64,000 nucleotides of DNA from Ancylobacter sp. IITR112 (GCF_041415945.1 NZ_JBGCUS010000001.1:1798001-1862000), one strand, 5' to 3'; numbered from the stretch's first letter, positions 21,803 through 29,552 are shown. The notes: generated from the letters alone by a model not told the origin. Translations and numbers: made by a program.

Positions 21803-22224
21803 GGATGGGATCCTCCCGGGCCAGGATGGGTCATCGGTCGTGCGGTCGCAGTTGCGAAATATTCAAAGCACGCGGCAGGCTTATCGCACCGACCAGACCG
21901 AGGCAAGGGCATCCGCCGCCAATCGCGCAGGTCTGGTATACAGAATTCACACCTCGCGGAAGCCGCCCGCCGCCCCGCACGGCATCCCCTGCGGGAACCC
22001 GTGAATTAACGGCAAACAACAGCGAATTCTGCCTAATAGCGCGTCCCCGCGCGCCGCTTATGTTACCGGGCGCCGGCCCTGCCGCCAACAGCGCCCGGCC
22101 GGCGCAGGCTCCTGCCGCGTGGCGGCCAAGCTTGCACCGGCCGCCGGCTGCGCAGCCGGCAAAATACGCGCTAACATCGGACCGGGCGCGGGTGAGACAC
22201 TTCGTCCACCCGCCCCTACCCCGG
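21803..22224. other. Intergenic region upstream of nuoA
   Basis: These 422 bases contain no convincing gene. The nuo promoter is expected here, reading on the minus strand. The best -10-like element I can find is TATACC near 21935-21940 on the minus strand, with only a weak -35, so I do not mark a promoter. A perfect 18-bp palindrome GCCGGCTGCGCAGCCGGC lies at 22143-22160, but no T-run follows it on the strand of the symporter gene, so it is not a standard terminator for it. Confidence 0.5.
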
Positions 22225-23640
22225 CTAGTGCCGCCAGATATCCGGGTCGATCTGACCGGACAGTTCCGGCATGGAGGCGGCGGTGAAGCGCGGCTTCTTC
22301 CCCGCCCGACGCTGCTGCAGATAATCCCGGGTCAGCCGCGCCACAAGACCGGACAGCAGCACGATGGCGACGAGATTGACCGTGGCCATCAGCCCCATCG
22401 AGGCATCGGCGGCATTGAACACCGTCGCCACCGATTCGTGGGCGCCCCAGATCACCATGCCGAGCACCGCCACGCGCAGCACCGTGCGGCCGACATGACC
22501 GCCGATGCCGAGATAGACCAGTGCGCCTTCGGCATAGGAGTAATTGCCGATGATCGAGGTGAAGGCGAAGAAAAAGATCGCCAGCGCGACGAAATAGGCC
22601 CCGGCCCAGCCGATATGATGGTCCATCGCCGCCTGGGTGAGCTGGGTGCCGGTGAGGCCGGAACCGGGCTCCAGCAGGCCGGACAGCAGGATGAGGAACG
22701 CGGTCGCGGTGCAGATCAGGATCGTGTCGATGAACACGCCGAGCGCCTGCACGAAGCCCTGGCTGACCGGGTGATGCGGATCGGGCGTCGCCACCGCGGC
22801 GATGTTCGGCGCCGAGCCCATACCGGCCTCGTTGGAGAACAGGCCGCGCTTCACCCCGTTCAGCATCGCTGCCGCCACCGAGCCCGCGACCCCGCCGGCG
22901 GCCGGCGCGAAGCCGAAGGCGCTGGCGATGATCAGCGAGAACATTGACGGCACGTCGCCAATATTGAGCGCCACCGCGAACAGCGCCATTCCGAGATAGC
23001 CGGCCGCCATGAACGGCACGACGATTTCCGCCACCCGGGCGATGGCGGCGATGCCGCCGAAAATGATGATGCCGGTAAGCGCGGCGATGACGACACCGGT
23101 GCCGAGCTTGGGGAAGCCGAAGGCGCCTTCCATCGCGTCGGCGATGGAGTTCGCCTGCACCGCATTGAAGACGAGGCCGAAGGAAAGGATCAGGCAGACG
23201 GAGAACACCGCGCCCGCCCAGGGGGCCTTCAGCCCTTTCGCCATGTAAAAGGCCGGGCCGCCGCGATACTGGCCGTCCTCGTCCTTGATCTTGTAGAGCT
23301 GCGCCAGCGTGCTCTCCGCGAACGCGGTCGCCATGCCGAGCGCGGCCACCACCCACATCCAGAAAATGGCGCCCGGCCCGCCGAGATAGAGCGCCACCGC
23401 GACGCCGGCGATGTTGCCGGTGCCGACCCGCGAGGCGAGACTGGTGCACAGCGCCTGAAACGGCGTGATGCCGGCACGGTCGGTCTCGGCCGATCCCATG
23501 ACCGAGCGGATCATCTCCGGGAAATGCAGGACCTGCAGGAATTTCAGCCGGACGGTGAAATAGATGCCGACCGCCAGCAGGCCGTAGATCAGCACATAGC
23601 CCCAGAAGATGGTGTTCAGAAAGTCGATGATCATGTCCAT
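22225..23640 (-). CDS. Alanine/glycine:cation symporter (AGCS family)
   Basis: This is an inner-membrane sodium- or proton-coupled importer for alanine or glycine. The 471 residues contain about 11 membrane helices. The family signatures SLASRVGTGNIAGVAVAL (substrate and ion site in the unwound first helix region) and FSNEAGMGSAPNIAA are present. The C-terminus is short and basic. It is transcribed on its own, 422 bases upstream of nuoA, with no partner gene. The exact substrate cannot be told from sequence. Confidence 0.93.
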   Translation of the reverse strand: MDMIIDFLNTIFWGYVLIYGLLAVGIYFTVRLKFLQVLHFPEMIRSVMGSAETDRAGITPFQALCTSLASRVGTGNIAGVAVALYLGGPGAIFWMWVVAALGMATAFAESTLAQLYKIKDEDGQYRGGPAFYMAKGLKAPWAGAVFSVCLILSFGLVFNAVQANSIADAMEGAFGFPKLGTGVVIAALTGIIIFGGIAAIARVAEIVVPFMAAGYLGMALFAVALNIGDVPSMFSLIIASAFGFAPAAGGVAGSVAAAMLNGVKRGLFSNEAGMGSAPNIAAVATPDPHHPVSQGFVQALGVFIDTILICTATAFLILLSGLLEPGSGLTGTQLTQAAMDHHIGWAGAYFVALAIFFFAFTSIIGNYSYAEGALVYLGIGGHVGRTVLRVAVLGMVIWGAHESVATVFNAADASMGLMATVNLVAIVLLSGLVARLTRDYLQQRRAGKKPRFTAASMPELSGQIDPDIWRH

Positions 23641-23978
23641 GGTCGCCCCCGCTGAATCACCGCGCGCCGGATAGCCTTAGGCCGTTACCACGCTACACGG
23701 GCGGTCACGCCGCTGTCACACGCGCCAGACGTTGCGGCGCGGCAGAAGCGGCGGCGTCCACAGTTCAGGGCGAGCGGGAGGAGCGCCCGGCGCCGGCACA
23801 ATGTTGCCGGCCCAGCGCCACCGGCGCGGAGGGGCCAGGCGGCGCGGCAAACCGCCTCCAGCCCTCGCGTCGTTTCGCGCGACATGGAGGGCGGCAGGCG
23901 CGGAGAAATGCCGAAAAAGGATGCCAGGCCCCGCCGATCAACCGGATGCACCGCAAGGGCTCCGGCGCGCGGCGCGGT
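23641..23978. other. Intergenic region without a visible gene
   Basis: These 338 bases lie between the symporter and a small secreted protein. The frames that are open here have no ribosome site and no family resemblance, and are typical of GC-rich non-coding DNA. I see no RNA gene or terminator in it. Confidence 0.5.
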
Positions 23979-24272
23979 CTACTCCATGATCTGCGGCGTG
24001 CCGCAATTGGGCGGCGCGCAGTCGGGCAGCTTGATTTCCGCCGCCTTGCCCTCGGGCGGCGGGCCGGGCAGCGGCACGAGTTCGCCGGTCTGCGGCTGCG
24101 GCGCGTCCGGGCCGAGGCTGTCGACATAAGGACCGGGCGCGGTCTGGCCGGGCGGGGTGGGCGAGGCGTCGAGGCCGTCCTGCGCCATCGCCGGCAGGGC
24201 AGCGCCCGCCAGCAGCAGCACCGAGGCCATGAGGCCGGCGGAACGGAATGCCTTCGGGAATGCGCGCGTCAT
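23979..24272 (-). CDS. Small secreted Pro-rich protein
   Basis: I do not recognise a family. The 97-residue product starts MTRAFPKAFRSAGLMAS with a signal peptide (basic start, helix ASVLLLAGAALPA, cleavage at AMAQD). The mature part is about 65 residues, rich in Pro, Gly and Gln, and carries two cysteines near the end (PDCAPPNCGTP). It is probably periplasmic or exposed. An upstream extension of the frame lacks a plausible start. It is the last chromosomal gene before the prophage attachment site. Confidence 0.7.
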   Translation of the reverse strand: MTRAFPKAFRSAGLMASVLLLAGAALPAMAQDGLDASPTPPGQTAPGPYVDSLGPDAPQPQTGELVPLPGPPPEGKAAEIKLPDCAPPNCGTPQIME

Positions 24273-24454
24273 GGGCCCTGCCTCACTGTCTGCCATCGCA
24301 TGGAATCTAACAGGCCCGGCCGACGCATAAAAGCCGGGGCAGCGGCGAAACATGCCGCAGGGCGAGGCCGTGGTGCCGGGAACACGCGAAAGCACGAAGC
24401 CGAAAGGGAGATAAAGGAGCCGGGACAGAGATGCCGGCGAGCCATTTCAGGGAA

Positions 24455-24504
24455 TGGCGGGAGTGACGGGGCTCGAACCCGCGACCTCCGGCGTGACAGG
24501 CCGG
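24455..24504 (-). other. Prophage attachment site: 3' half of tRNA-Asp(GTC)
   Basis: Read on the minus strand, these 50 bases are the anticodon arm with loop CTGTCAC (anticodon GTC), the variable loop AGGTC, the T arm GCGGG-TTCGAGC-CCCGT, the acceptor 3' strand CACTCCC, G73 and an encoded CCA. Similarity to tRNA-Asp stops exactly at the base of the anticodon stem: no D arm or 5' acceptor strand follows at 24505 onward. A clean 3' tRNA half bordering phage genes is what integration into a tRNA gene leaves behind. The intact tRNA-Asp should be at the other prophage end, beyond 64,000. Confidence 0.88.
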
Positions 24505-24620
24505 ACGAAGCGACACCGGATCAACGAGGCGTGACATCTTTCTGAGGTCGGAACTGGTGCCAAACTGGCCAAAGTGTCACGCTGCCCCCTGCTCTTCTCT
24601 GGGCGAATCGGGGCGACCTG

Positions 24621-24833
24621 TCATCCGAGGCTGACCTTAGGTCGGCACATGCGCCGGCAGCATGGTGAGCGCGATCCGCTTCGATCCGCATGCAGCGCGC
24701 CATGTTCCGGGCCGAGCTTGGCGGCGAGCGCCGGCAGGTCAAGCTCACGCGCATGCCAGCAGGCCAGGCACGTCGCCCGGATGCCGTAGCCCAGCGCAAT
24801 GCAGCCGCCGATGGTGTCATTCGATGATCCCAT
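24621..24833 (-). CDS. Small Cys-rich prophage protein
   Basis: This 70-residue protein starts MGSSNDTIGGCIALGY. It contains CLACWHARELDLPALAAKLGPEHG and a further Cys cluster PCCRRMC near the C-terminus. The spacing suggests a zinc-ribbon-like fold, and similar small proteins occur in rhizobial genomes and prophages as far as I recall. The ribosome site is weak and the reading frame extends upstream without a better start. It is the gene nearest the attachment site. Confidence 0.5.
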   Translation of the reverse strand: MGSSNDTIGGCIALGYGIRATCLACWHARELDLPALAAKLGPEHGALHADRSGSRSPCCRRMCRPKVSLG

Positions 24834-24858
24834 GGCAGGAGCATAGGCCAGAAACGCG

Positions 24859-24892
24859 AAAAACGCCCCGCCACCCGTGAGGGCGGCGGGGC
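24859..24892 (-). terminator. Intrinsic terminator (minus strand)
   Basis: A 12-bp stem with one mismatch (GCCCCGCCACCC / GGGCGGCGGGGC, loop GTGA, 24865-24892) is followed on the minus strand by five T residues after GC. It lies downstream of the whole late region on that strand, so it could stop transcripts that run past the lysis genes, or transcripts starting within the accessory unit. Confidence 0.6.
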
Positions 24893-24991
24893 AAGGCGAC
24901 AGGGAGGAACGCCCCGAGGGGCATTGACCGGGAGGCGTCCCGGCGGCGATCCGCGCGTCTGCGCGAATTTCTTCGGTCTCCACAAAATGGT

Positions 24992-25041
24992 GCTTGTATT
25001 TAGCGTAAATTGCGCTATATTGATCCTGTCAGCCGGGGCTG
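24992..25041 (+). promoter_or_regulatory. Promoter and palindromic element before the accessory unit
   Basis: TTGTAT (24992-24997), a 16-base spacer and TATATT (25014-25019) form a good sigma-70-type promoter facing the plus-strand genes. The spacer carries an imperfect dyad AGCGTAAATTGCGCT (25000-25014). Just after the expected start lies the inverted repeat GTCAGCC-GG-GGCTGAC (25026-25041). A 14-of-16 match to that repeat, GTCATCCGAGGCTGAC, lies at 24620-24635. Both are candidate operators. The region is far more AT-rich than its surroundings. Confidence 0.55.
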
Positions 25042-25084
25042 ACGTCCGGCGCCTCCCGGATATAGCGAGGCAGGAGATAAGACC

Positions 25085-25384
25085 ATGACCAAGATTTTCT
25101 TCGGCGACCGCTGCATGCTCGAAGTGACCGAGCTCCCGTCTCTCACCGGCACCGAAAAGCAAGTCGCTTGGGCCGAAGACATCCGCGCTTTCGCGATCAA
25201 TGAAATGCGTCGCGCCTTTGATCATATGCGTACCGCCAAGAATATTAACGACAGCGCCGACCTGGACCGTGGCGCCGAATTCGCCCACAAGACTTTTGCT
25301 CCGCTTTTCGACACCAAGACCGAAGCAAAATACTGGATTGACAACCGCAACACCGATATCCGCACCCTCGCCAAGTCACTCTGA
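25085..25384 (+). CDS. Prophage accessory protein, 99 residues, unknown function
   Basis: This is the first gene of a four-gene plus-strand unit next to the attachment site, opposite in direction to the late genes. The protein is mostly helical and polar, without membrane segment or recognisable motif (MTKIFFGDRCMLEVTELPSL at the start, ending RTLAKSL). A strong ribosome site GGCAGGAG lies ahead of the ATG. Codon use is less GC-rich than in the neighbours. The promoter above suggests expression in the lysogen (a moron). No function can be assigned. Confidence 0.7.
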   Translation: MTKIFFGDRCMLEVTELPSLTGTEKQVAWAEDIRAFAINEMRRAFDHMRTAKNINDSADLDRGAEFAHKTFAPLFDTKTEAKYWIDNRNTDIRTLAKSL

Positions 25385-25403
25385 AAACGACGGGCGGCGG
25401 CTG

Positions 25404-26114
25404 ATGCCGACATCCTTGCCGATCTCATCAATGAGCATCTATGCCTGCCGCGACACGCTCGCGGCAGGCCTCGTCACCCGGTTTTCCGGCCTCCACCCGA
25501 GCGACACGCCTGCGGTACACCGCGCCGCGATGCCGCGGGGCGTGGATGTCAAGAGCCTCGAATCGACACCGGCCATCGTGACGCCTCTCCGGTCGCCCTC
25601 GCTCGATGAGATCCACAATCTGGCCATCACGCGGGCATGGGCATCGGGAGCCTGGGATATCACGCTCTCCCTGACCTCTCCGCTCGACGACAGCGCCATC
25701 ATGATGGTGGTCGCGGGCAAGGATTATGACCTCGCGCCCGGGCTCCGCGATGCCCTGATTTCCGCCGGGCAAAAGGGCCGGCTGGCACTATGGCTGTGGA
25801 GGCCGATCCATAGAGGGAGCCCTACCCGCGGACTCGCGCACGCCGCCAAGGATCGCACGCTGCAGCCTGATGGCAGCCGAGCGGGCGAGCCCCCGGAGGG
25901 CCTTAAGCGGCCGATATGGTCGTGGCGAGGCAGCCGGCAATGGACAATCCGGCTTGGCCAATGGAGCGAGACGCATCGGCCGGCGACAGCCGCGCAGCGG
26001 CGATATCTCGCCGTCCTCTTGTCTCAGCGTCGGGACGCGACGCCGATCCCGGCCTTGCTATCGTTTGCCAGGGCGTCGGAGTGGATCGACACACTCAAAG
26101 GAGACAGCGCGTGA
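25404..26114 (+). CDS. Prophage accessory protein, 236 residues, unknown function
   Basis: This is the second gene of the unit, 19 bases after the first. The start MPTSLPISSMSIYACR has GGCGG upstream. No known domain was recognised. The central part has an ordered beta/alpha look (ACRDTLAAGL, DITLSLTSPL, IMMVVAGKDYDL, KGRLALWLWRP) and the C-terminal half is basic (RPIWSWRGSRQW, RRYLAVLLSQRR). The next gene starts on a GTG overlapping its last codon and stop. Confidence 0.65.
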   Translation: MPTSLPISSMSIYACRDTLAAGLVTRFSGLHPSDTPAVHRAAMPRGVDVKSLESTPAIVTPLRSPSLDEIHNLAITRAWASGAWDITLSLTSPLDDSAIMMVVAGKDYDLAPGLRDALISAGQKGRLALWLWRPIHRGSPTRGLAHAAKDRTLQPDGSRAGEPPEGLKRPIWSWRGSRQWTIRLGQWSETHRPATAAQRRYLAVLLSQRRDATPIPALLSFARASEWIDTLKGDSA

Positions 26115-26575
26115 CCAGTCGCTATATCAAGCACATCACGCTCAACACTGGACATTCCGTCCAGTCGCCGCGCGCCGGGGTGCGGGACGATATCGTCAAT
26201 CTGCTGCGCCCCGTCCTGCGTAACGCCATCGAGAGCCACGCCCTTACCCCTCTGGTCTATGGCGCTCTCAACGTCTCGCTGCGGGCGACCAGTGGCGGCG
26301 CCCACGCGATGATTACGCTCTTTGACGACGCCTCCGGCCACCCCATCATCACCATGACCGTGGCGACGAGGTCGCGAGGGGCAACGGGCCTGTGGGAGAT
26401 GCTGCATCGTGATTTTGCTGGCATGGACACGGACCCGTCCGTACCGCCTCTGGCACCGTGGTGCGGCGTCGTCCTGCTGCCAGCCCTGCCGCTGCGGCCC
26501 GACGCTCTCGGATGGGCGGGAGACCTCGAGCGGTGTCTCGCATGGGCCTGGATGGAGGAGAGACATGGATCTTGA
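26111..26575 (+). CDS. Prophage accessory protein, 154 residues, unknown function
   Basis: The GTG start overlaps the stop of the preceding gene and has AGGAGA upstream, so the genes are translationally coupled. The protein begins MTSRYIKHITLNTGHS. It has a beta-rich middle with MITLFDDASGHPIITMTVATR and a C-terminal Trp-rich part. I recall similar proteins in rhizobial prophages without known function. There is no membrane segment. Confidence 0.65.
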   Translation: MTSRYIKHITLNTGHSVQSPRAGVRDDIVNLLRPVLRNAIESHALTPLVYGALNVSLRATSGGAHAMITLFDDASGHPIITMTVATRSRGATGLWEMLHRDFAGMDTDPSVPPLAPWCGVVLLPALPLRPDALGWAGDLERCLAWAWMEERHGS

Positions 26576-26792
26576 TCTGGAGGCTATCCGCCTGCGGCTC
26601 GGCGTGCCGACTCAGGTCGGCTTTGCCGCCCTGCTGGGCATCAGCGGCCAGCAATATCGCAAGATCATTGCTCGCACATCGCCGCCGACACGCACGCTAA
26701 CTCGGCTGGTACACGCCTATATCGCCGGCTACAGGCCGGCGGATTGGTCGGACATCACTGTCGACCGGCGCCGCATCCGGCAGGCGGGCTAG
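26565..26792 (+). CDS. Small helix-turn-helix protein
   Basis: This 75-residue protein is the last gene of the accessory unit. It overlaps the previous gene by 11 bases and is preceded by GGAGGAGAG. Residues 14-45 (PTQVGFAALLGISGQQYRKII and following) have the spacing of an XRE-type helix-turn-helix, with recognition helix around QQYRKIIAR. It is likely a DNA-binding regulator, perhaps of its own unit through the palindromes near 25030. That link is inference. Confidence 0.65.
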   Translation: MDLDLEAIRLRLGVPTQVGFAALLGISGQQYRKIIARTSPPTRTLTRLVHAYIAGYRPADWSDITVDRRRIRQAG

Positions 26793-26797
26793 CCGCC

Positions 26798-27013
26798 TCA
26801 CACCTCCGGCAGCGCCGGCGGGGCCGGCCACTTGCCCTCATAGGCATCGACCCGCACCTGGTGCCGCGCCAGCCGGATAAAGCGTTCAATCTGCTCCACC
26901 TCTTCCAGCGTTCCGATGCCCGAAAAGGTCGGGCCGGCAATGAGCAGCCGGCCCGTGGGCTCGTGGAAATCGGCCCGCAGGCCGGTCGCCGGGCAGACGA
27001 TCACCGGGGCCAT
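26798..27013 (-). CDS. Small prophage protein downstream of the holin
   Basis: This 71-residue protein is of unknown function, the last gene of the minus-strand late region. It starts MAPVIVCPATGLRADF and overlaps the end of the preceding membrane-protein gene by 13 bases. The sequence is soluble in character, with a charged C-terminal half (EEVEQIERFIRLARHQ). It converges with the accessory unit, only five bases from the end of the HTH gene. Confidence 0.55.
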   Translation of the reverse strand: MAPVIVCPATGLRADFHEPTGRLLIAGPTFSGIGTLEEVEQIERFIRLARHQVRVDAYEGKWPAPPALPEV

Positions 27014-27354
27014 GGCGGCGGCCTCCATCCCGGCGGCGGGCCGTCGCGCCACAGGCGCACCCAGCGGATCGCCGCCTCGCACAGGGACATGCCGATAAGG
27101 CCGAGCACAAACCCCACCATGCCCTCGACAGACGCCGCCGGCAGGTCCGGCGCAGCCAGCCAGCGGGCCGCGAAATGCGCGCCGATGGGCGTGCCATAGC
27201 CGGCCACGACCGCGCCGACGACGGCAGCGCTCATGTGCCGAGCAAAGGAGCCGCCCGGCCGCGTCAGCGAGCGGGCGAGGCCCCCGACGAAGCCGGCCAG
27301 CAGATGAGCGAGCTTGATGCCCCACAGGGCCGGATCGGGCGGAATATCGGCCAT
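27001..27354 (-). CDS. Prophage membrane protein, possible second holin
   Basis: This 117-residue protein starts MADIPPDPALWGIKLAH. It has hydrophobic stretches around residues 9-26 (LWGIKLAHLLAGFVGGLA), 38-60 (MSAAVVGAVVAGYGTPIGAHFAA) and 75-95 (GMVGFVLGLIGMSLCEAAIRW), and a basic Pro-rich end. Its ATG overlaps the stop of the holin gene. Position and topology fit a holin, antiholin or other lysis membrane protein. No family was recognised. Confidence 0.6.
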   Translation of the reverse strand: MADIPPDPALWGIKLAHLLAGFVGGLARSLTRPGGSFARHMSAAVVGAVVAGYGTPIGAHFAARWLAAPDLPAASVEGMVGFVLGLIGMSLCEAAIRWVRLWRDGPPPGWRPPPWPR

Positions 27355-27773
27355 TACCGCCCCCACCGCGCGGAAAGGGTGCTGGCGACCTTTTCCACCG
27401 TGCGCCCGCCGAAATAGACGCCGATCACCGTCAGCATAATGTCGGAAAGCTGGGCCGATAGCGGATCGGTCACGCCCCAGCCGAACACCTTGTCCCACAC
27501 CACCAGCTTCCAGACGTAGACGATGAAAGGGAGTGCGAAGAGCGGGCGGATAATCGCCGTGTACCAGCGGCCCTGCTCGGCAATGAGGAGGTCGCGCCCG
27601 GCCTTCTGCGCCTCCACCTCCGCGCGGATGCTCTCCTTTGTGACCTCGGCCGCCATCCGCTCGCGCTCGGTCTGCGCGTCGGTTCGCTTATCGAGCGTCT
27701 CGAGCACCCGGCCGACCGTGCCGCTGGACGCAAAGGAAAGCGCCCAGGTAACGATTTTCCAGATCAACCCCAT
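27354..27773 (-). CDS. Holin of the 3TM family
   Basis: This 139-residue protein has an N-terminal hydrophobic part, a long charged helical section (residues 25-70, RTDAQTERERMAAEVTKES) and two C-terminal helices. The segment RWYTAIIRPLFALPFIVYVWKLVVWDKVF, followed by GGRTVEKVA at the end, is typical of the 3TM holins of phages and gene transfer agents. Holins form the inner-membrane lesion that lets the endolysin reach the wall. It lies next to the lysozyme gene with one small gene between them. Confidence 0.8.
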   Translation of the reverse strand: MGLIWKIVTWALSFASSGTVGRVLETLDKRTDAQTERERMAAEVTKESIRAEVEAQKAGRDLLIAEQGRWYTAIIRPLFALPFIVYVWKLVVWDKVFGWGVTDPLSAQLSDIMLTVIGVYFGGRTVEKVASTLSARWGR

Positions 27774-27775
27774 CG

Positions 27776-28141
27776 TCACGACTCCCAATCCGGCAGATCG
27801 ACGGTCTGGCCGGCGAGCGCGTGCGTGCAGTCAGCGAGAAACTGGATGCGCCCGTCGGTGACGAAGGAGTGGCAGACGGTGCACGCGAAGGGCGCAGGCT
27901 TGCCGAGCCGCTTCTCATAGTCACACCAACACGGATCGCCCGGCTGGTGGGTCGACACATAGTGGCCGCTGCGCAGGAGGATCGAGGGCGTGAACGTCGG
28001 GGCGCCCGGGTTCTCATTGTAGCCCCAGCGGGGGCCGTCGCCCTCGCCAACGCGGACCATGTGATTTTCACTACAGCCGGGGCAGCGGAACATCAGCCCG
28101 CCGCCCTCAACCGAGCGGAGCTTGCGCGAGATCATCCCCAT
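27776..28141 (-). CDS. DUF6527 family phage protein
   Basis: This is a 121-residue Cys/His-rich protein often found in phage lysis regions. Features are GGLMFRCPGCSENHMV, WGYNENPGAPTFTPSIL, CHSFVTDGRIQFLADCTHALAGQTVDLPDW near the C-terminus (each typical of the family) and about seven Cys plus several His residues, which suggests metal binding. The biochemical role is unknown. It sits between lysozyme and holin with three-base gaps on either side. Confidence 0.75.
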   Translation of the reverse strand: MGMISRKLRSVEGGGLMFRCPGCSENHMVRVGEGDGPRWGYNENPGAPTFTPSILLRSGHYVSTHQPGDPCWCDYEKRLGKPAPFACTVCHSFVTDGRIQFLADCTHALAGQTVDLPDWES

Positions 28142-28144
28142 GCC

Positions 28145-29302
28145 TCACGCCCCCGTGTCGCGGCCGAGGCGCACCGCCCGCACCGTCTGATCGACGGCGT
28201 TGCGCGAGCGCAGCCAGAGCACGAGCGAGATGCCGATCACCGCGGCGAAGAACAGCCACGGCCCGGCGGCGAGCAGATCCTCCTTGAAGGGCGAGAGCGA
28301 CGACAGCGCATCGCCCGACTGCTCCCACGCGCCGTAGATCATCATGGCGACGGTCGCGAAGGCCGCCTGCACCTTGGCCCAGAAGCCGCCCTTCAGCGCC
28401 GCCTGTGCCGCCGGCGGCAGCCGGCCGGCTTCGGCGAGGCTCGCCGCCGTGGCCCGCTCGCGCTCCGGCGCCAGCTGCCGCGCCGGCACGCCATGGGCGA
28501 GGATGAATGCCCGCGTCTCTGTATTCATCTCGCCCGTCGCCGGCAGAGCATTGTCGGTCTGGAAGGCGAACAGCGCCGCACGGGTGCGGGTGCCGATTTT
28601 CCCATCGACGAAGCCCACCTCGGTATAGAGGGCATCGTGCAGTTGCTGCTGCAGCGCGCGAATCTCGTATTCCGTCATCGTGGCCGGCGAAGGCGGCGCA
28701 GAGACGGTGGCAGGCTTCGGCGGGCGTGGCGCCGTCGGAGCGGGAGCGGCAGAAGCCAGAGCCGCCTTCAGCGCGGCCCGTGCGTCAACCCGGCGAGCGC
28801 TTCCCCAGTCCGGCGTCATCTTGCCCGTGAGCCGGGTATATTCGGTTATCTTGCCGTCGTTGGACCACTTGCCGTCAAAGAAGAGGTCACGCTCCTTCTC
28901 GCGGCGGGGGATGATCTCGGCCGGCTTGCGCCAATCCATGAAGGCCTTGCGCGCGCCTGCGATGTCGCCGGCCAGCCATTTCTTGACCCAGCTCGCGCGG
29001 GAGATGGCGCCGGCGTTGTAGTGGAAAGAGAGTGCAGCCGCGAATTGCGCCTGCGTCAGTGTCCGACTACCGAATGCCTTCCGCACCGCCGGCGCGTACT
29101 TGTTCTCCAGCAGCCAAGCGAAGACAGCGAGGCAGTGCTCCAGCGGCTGTGGCTTGCCGACATAGCGATCGACATCGTGGCCGCTGGCGCTGGTGACGCC
29201 GATCGACCACGTCGGAATGCCCTTGCTGTCCTTATAGGTCTGGCGCACCAGCCCCTCATGCGACGCGACTTCAAGCGCCACATCGTCATCGACGCGGTTC
29301 AT
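28145..29302 (-). CDS. Endolysin: GH24 lysozyme with peptidoglycan-binding and membrane domains
   Basis: This 385-residue enzyme is expected to cleave the glycan strands of peptidoglycan at lysis. The T4-type catalytic set is E16, D25 and T31, with spacing of 9 and 6 as in T4 lysozyme (HEGLVRQTYKDSKGIPT). The lysozyme domain covers about 1-150. An Ala/Pro linker follows near 175-205, then a PG_binding_1-like domain at about 208-265 (LQQQLHDALY, GKIGTRTRAALFAFQTDN). The C-terminus holds one or two hydrophobic helices, clearest in GPWLFFAAVIGISLVLWL. There is no N-terminal signal peptide, so holin dependence is expected. Confidence 0.88.
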   Translation of the reverse strand: MNRVDDDVALEVASHEGLVRQTYKDSKGIPTWSIGVTSASGHDVDRYVGKPQPLEHCLAVFAWLLENKYAPAVRKAFGSRTLTQAQFAAALSFHYNAGAISRASWVKKWLAGDIAGARKAFMDWRKPAEIIPRREKERDLFFDGKWSNDGKITEYTRLTGKMTPDWGSARRVDARAALKAALASAAPAPTAPRPPKPATVSAPPSPATMTEYEIRALQQQLHDALYTEVGFVDGKIGTRTRAALFAFQTDNALPATGEMNTETRAFILAHGVPARQLAPERERATAASLAEAGRLPPAAQAALKGGFWAKVQAAFATVAMMIYGAWEQSGDALSSLSPFKEDLLAAGPWLFFAAVIGISLVLWLRSRNAVDQTVRAVRLGRDTGA

Positions 29303-29326
29303 GGTCTCTCTCCGATGTCAGGAAAT

Positions 29327-29352
29327 CAAAAAGGCCGCCCGGAGGGGCGGCC
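29327..29352 (-). terminator. Intrinsic terminator before the lysozyme gene
   Basis: An 8-bp perfect stem GGCCGCCC / GGGCGGCC with a four-base loop is followed on the minus strand by five T residues. It lies between a 62-residue gene and the lysozyme gene, so the lysis cassette would need read-through, antitermination or its own promoter. Confidence 0.75.
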
Positions 29353-29363
29353 CTGGAAGGCGG

Positions 29364-29552
29364 CTAGTGTCGTCGGGTCGTTCGTGGCGGCGCCTCGGCA
29401 GCGGCCGCATCGGCGATGTGCTCGGCAAGCGCCATCACCAGCATCGAGGCGAGATAGGCTGCGAGGGCGAGGCTTGGCTGCTCGCGGAGGCAGTCGTGGA
29501 TGCGCTGCACGTCGTGGCGCAGCGCTAACAGGCTGTCGAGATCGTCCGGCAT
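29364..29552 (-). CDS. Small prophage protein, 62 residues
   Basis: This short protein is of unknown function. Residues 1-25 are polar and helical (MPDDLDSLLALRHDVQRIHD), residues 28-50 are Ala/Leu-rich and could be a weak membrane helix, and the tail is basic (PPRTTRRH). It is bracketed by two hairpins that both look like minus-strand terminators. Confidence 0.5.
   Translation of the reverse strand: MPDDLDSLLALRHDVQRIHDCLREQPSLALAAYLASMLVMALAEHIADAAAAEAPPRTTRRH

Noticed and set aside
22143-22160. Perfect 18-bp palindrome as a terminator of the symporter gene
   Set aside because: No T-run follows on the minus strand. It is noted only as a palindrome.
24455-24504. A functional tRNA-Asp gene
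   Set aside because: Only the 3' half is present; D arm and 5' acceptor strand are missing.
25200-25403. Upstream extension of the 236-residue accessory gene
   Set aside because: It overlaps the whole 3' half of the preceding gene in another frame and has no ribosome site.
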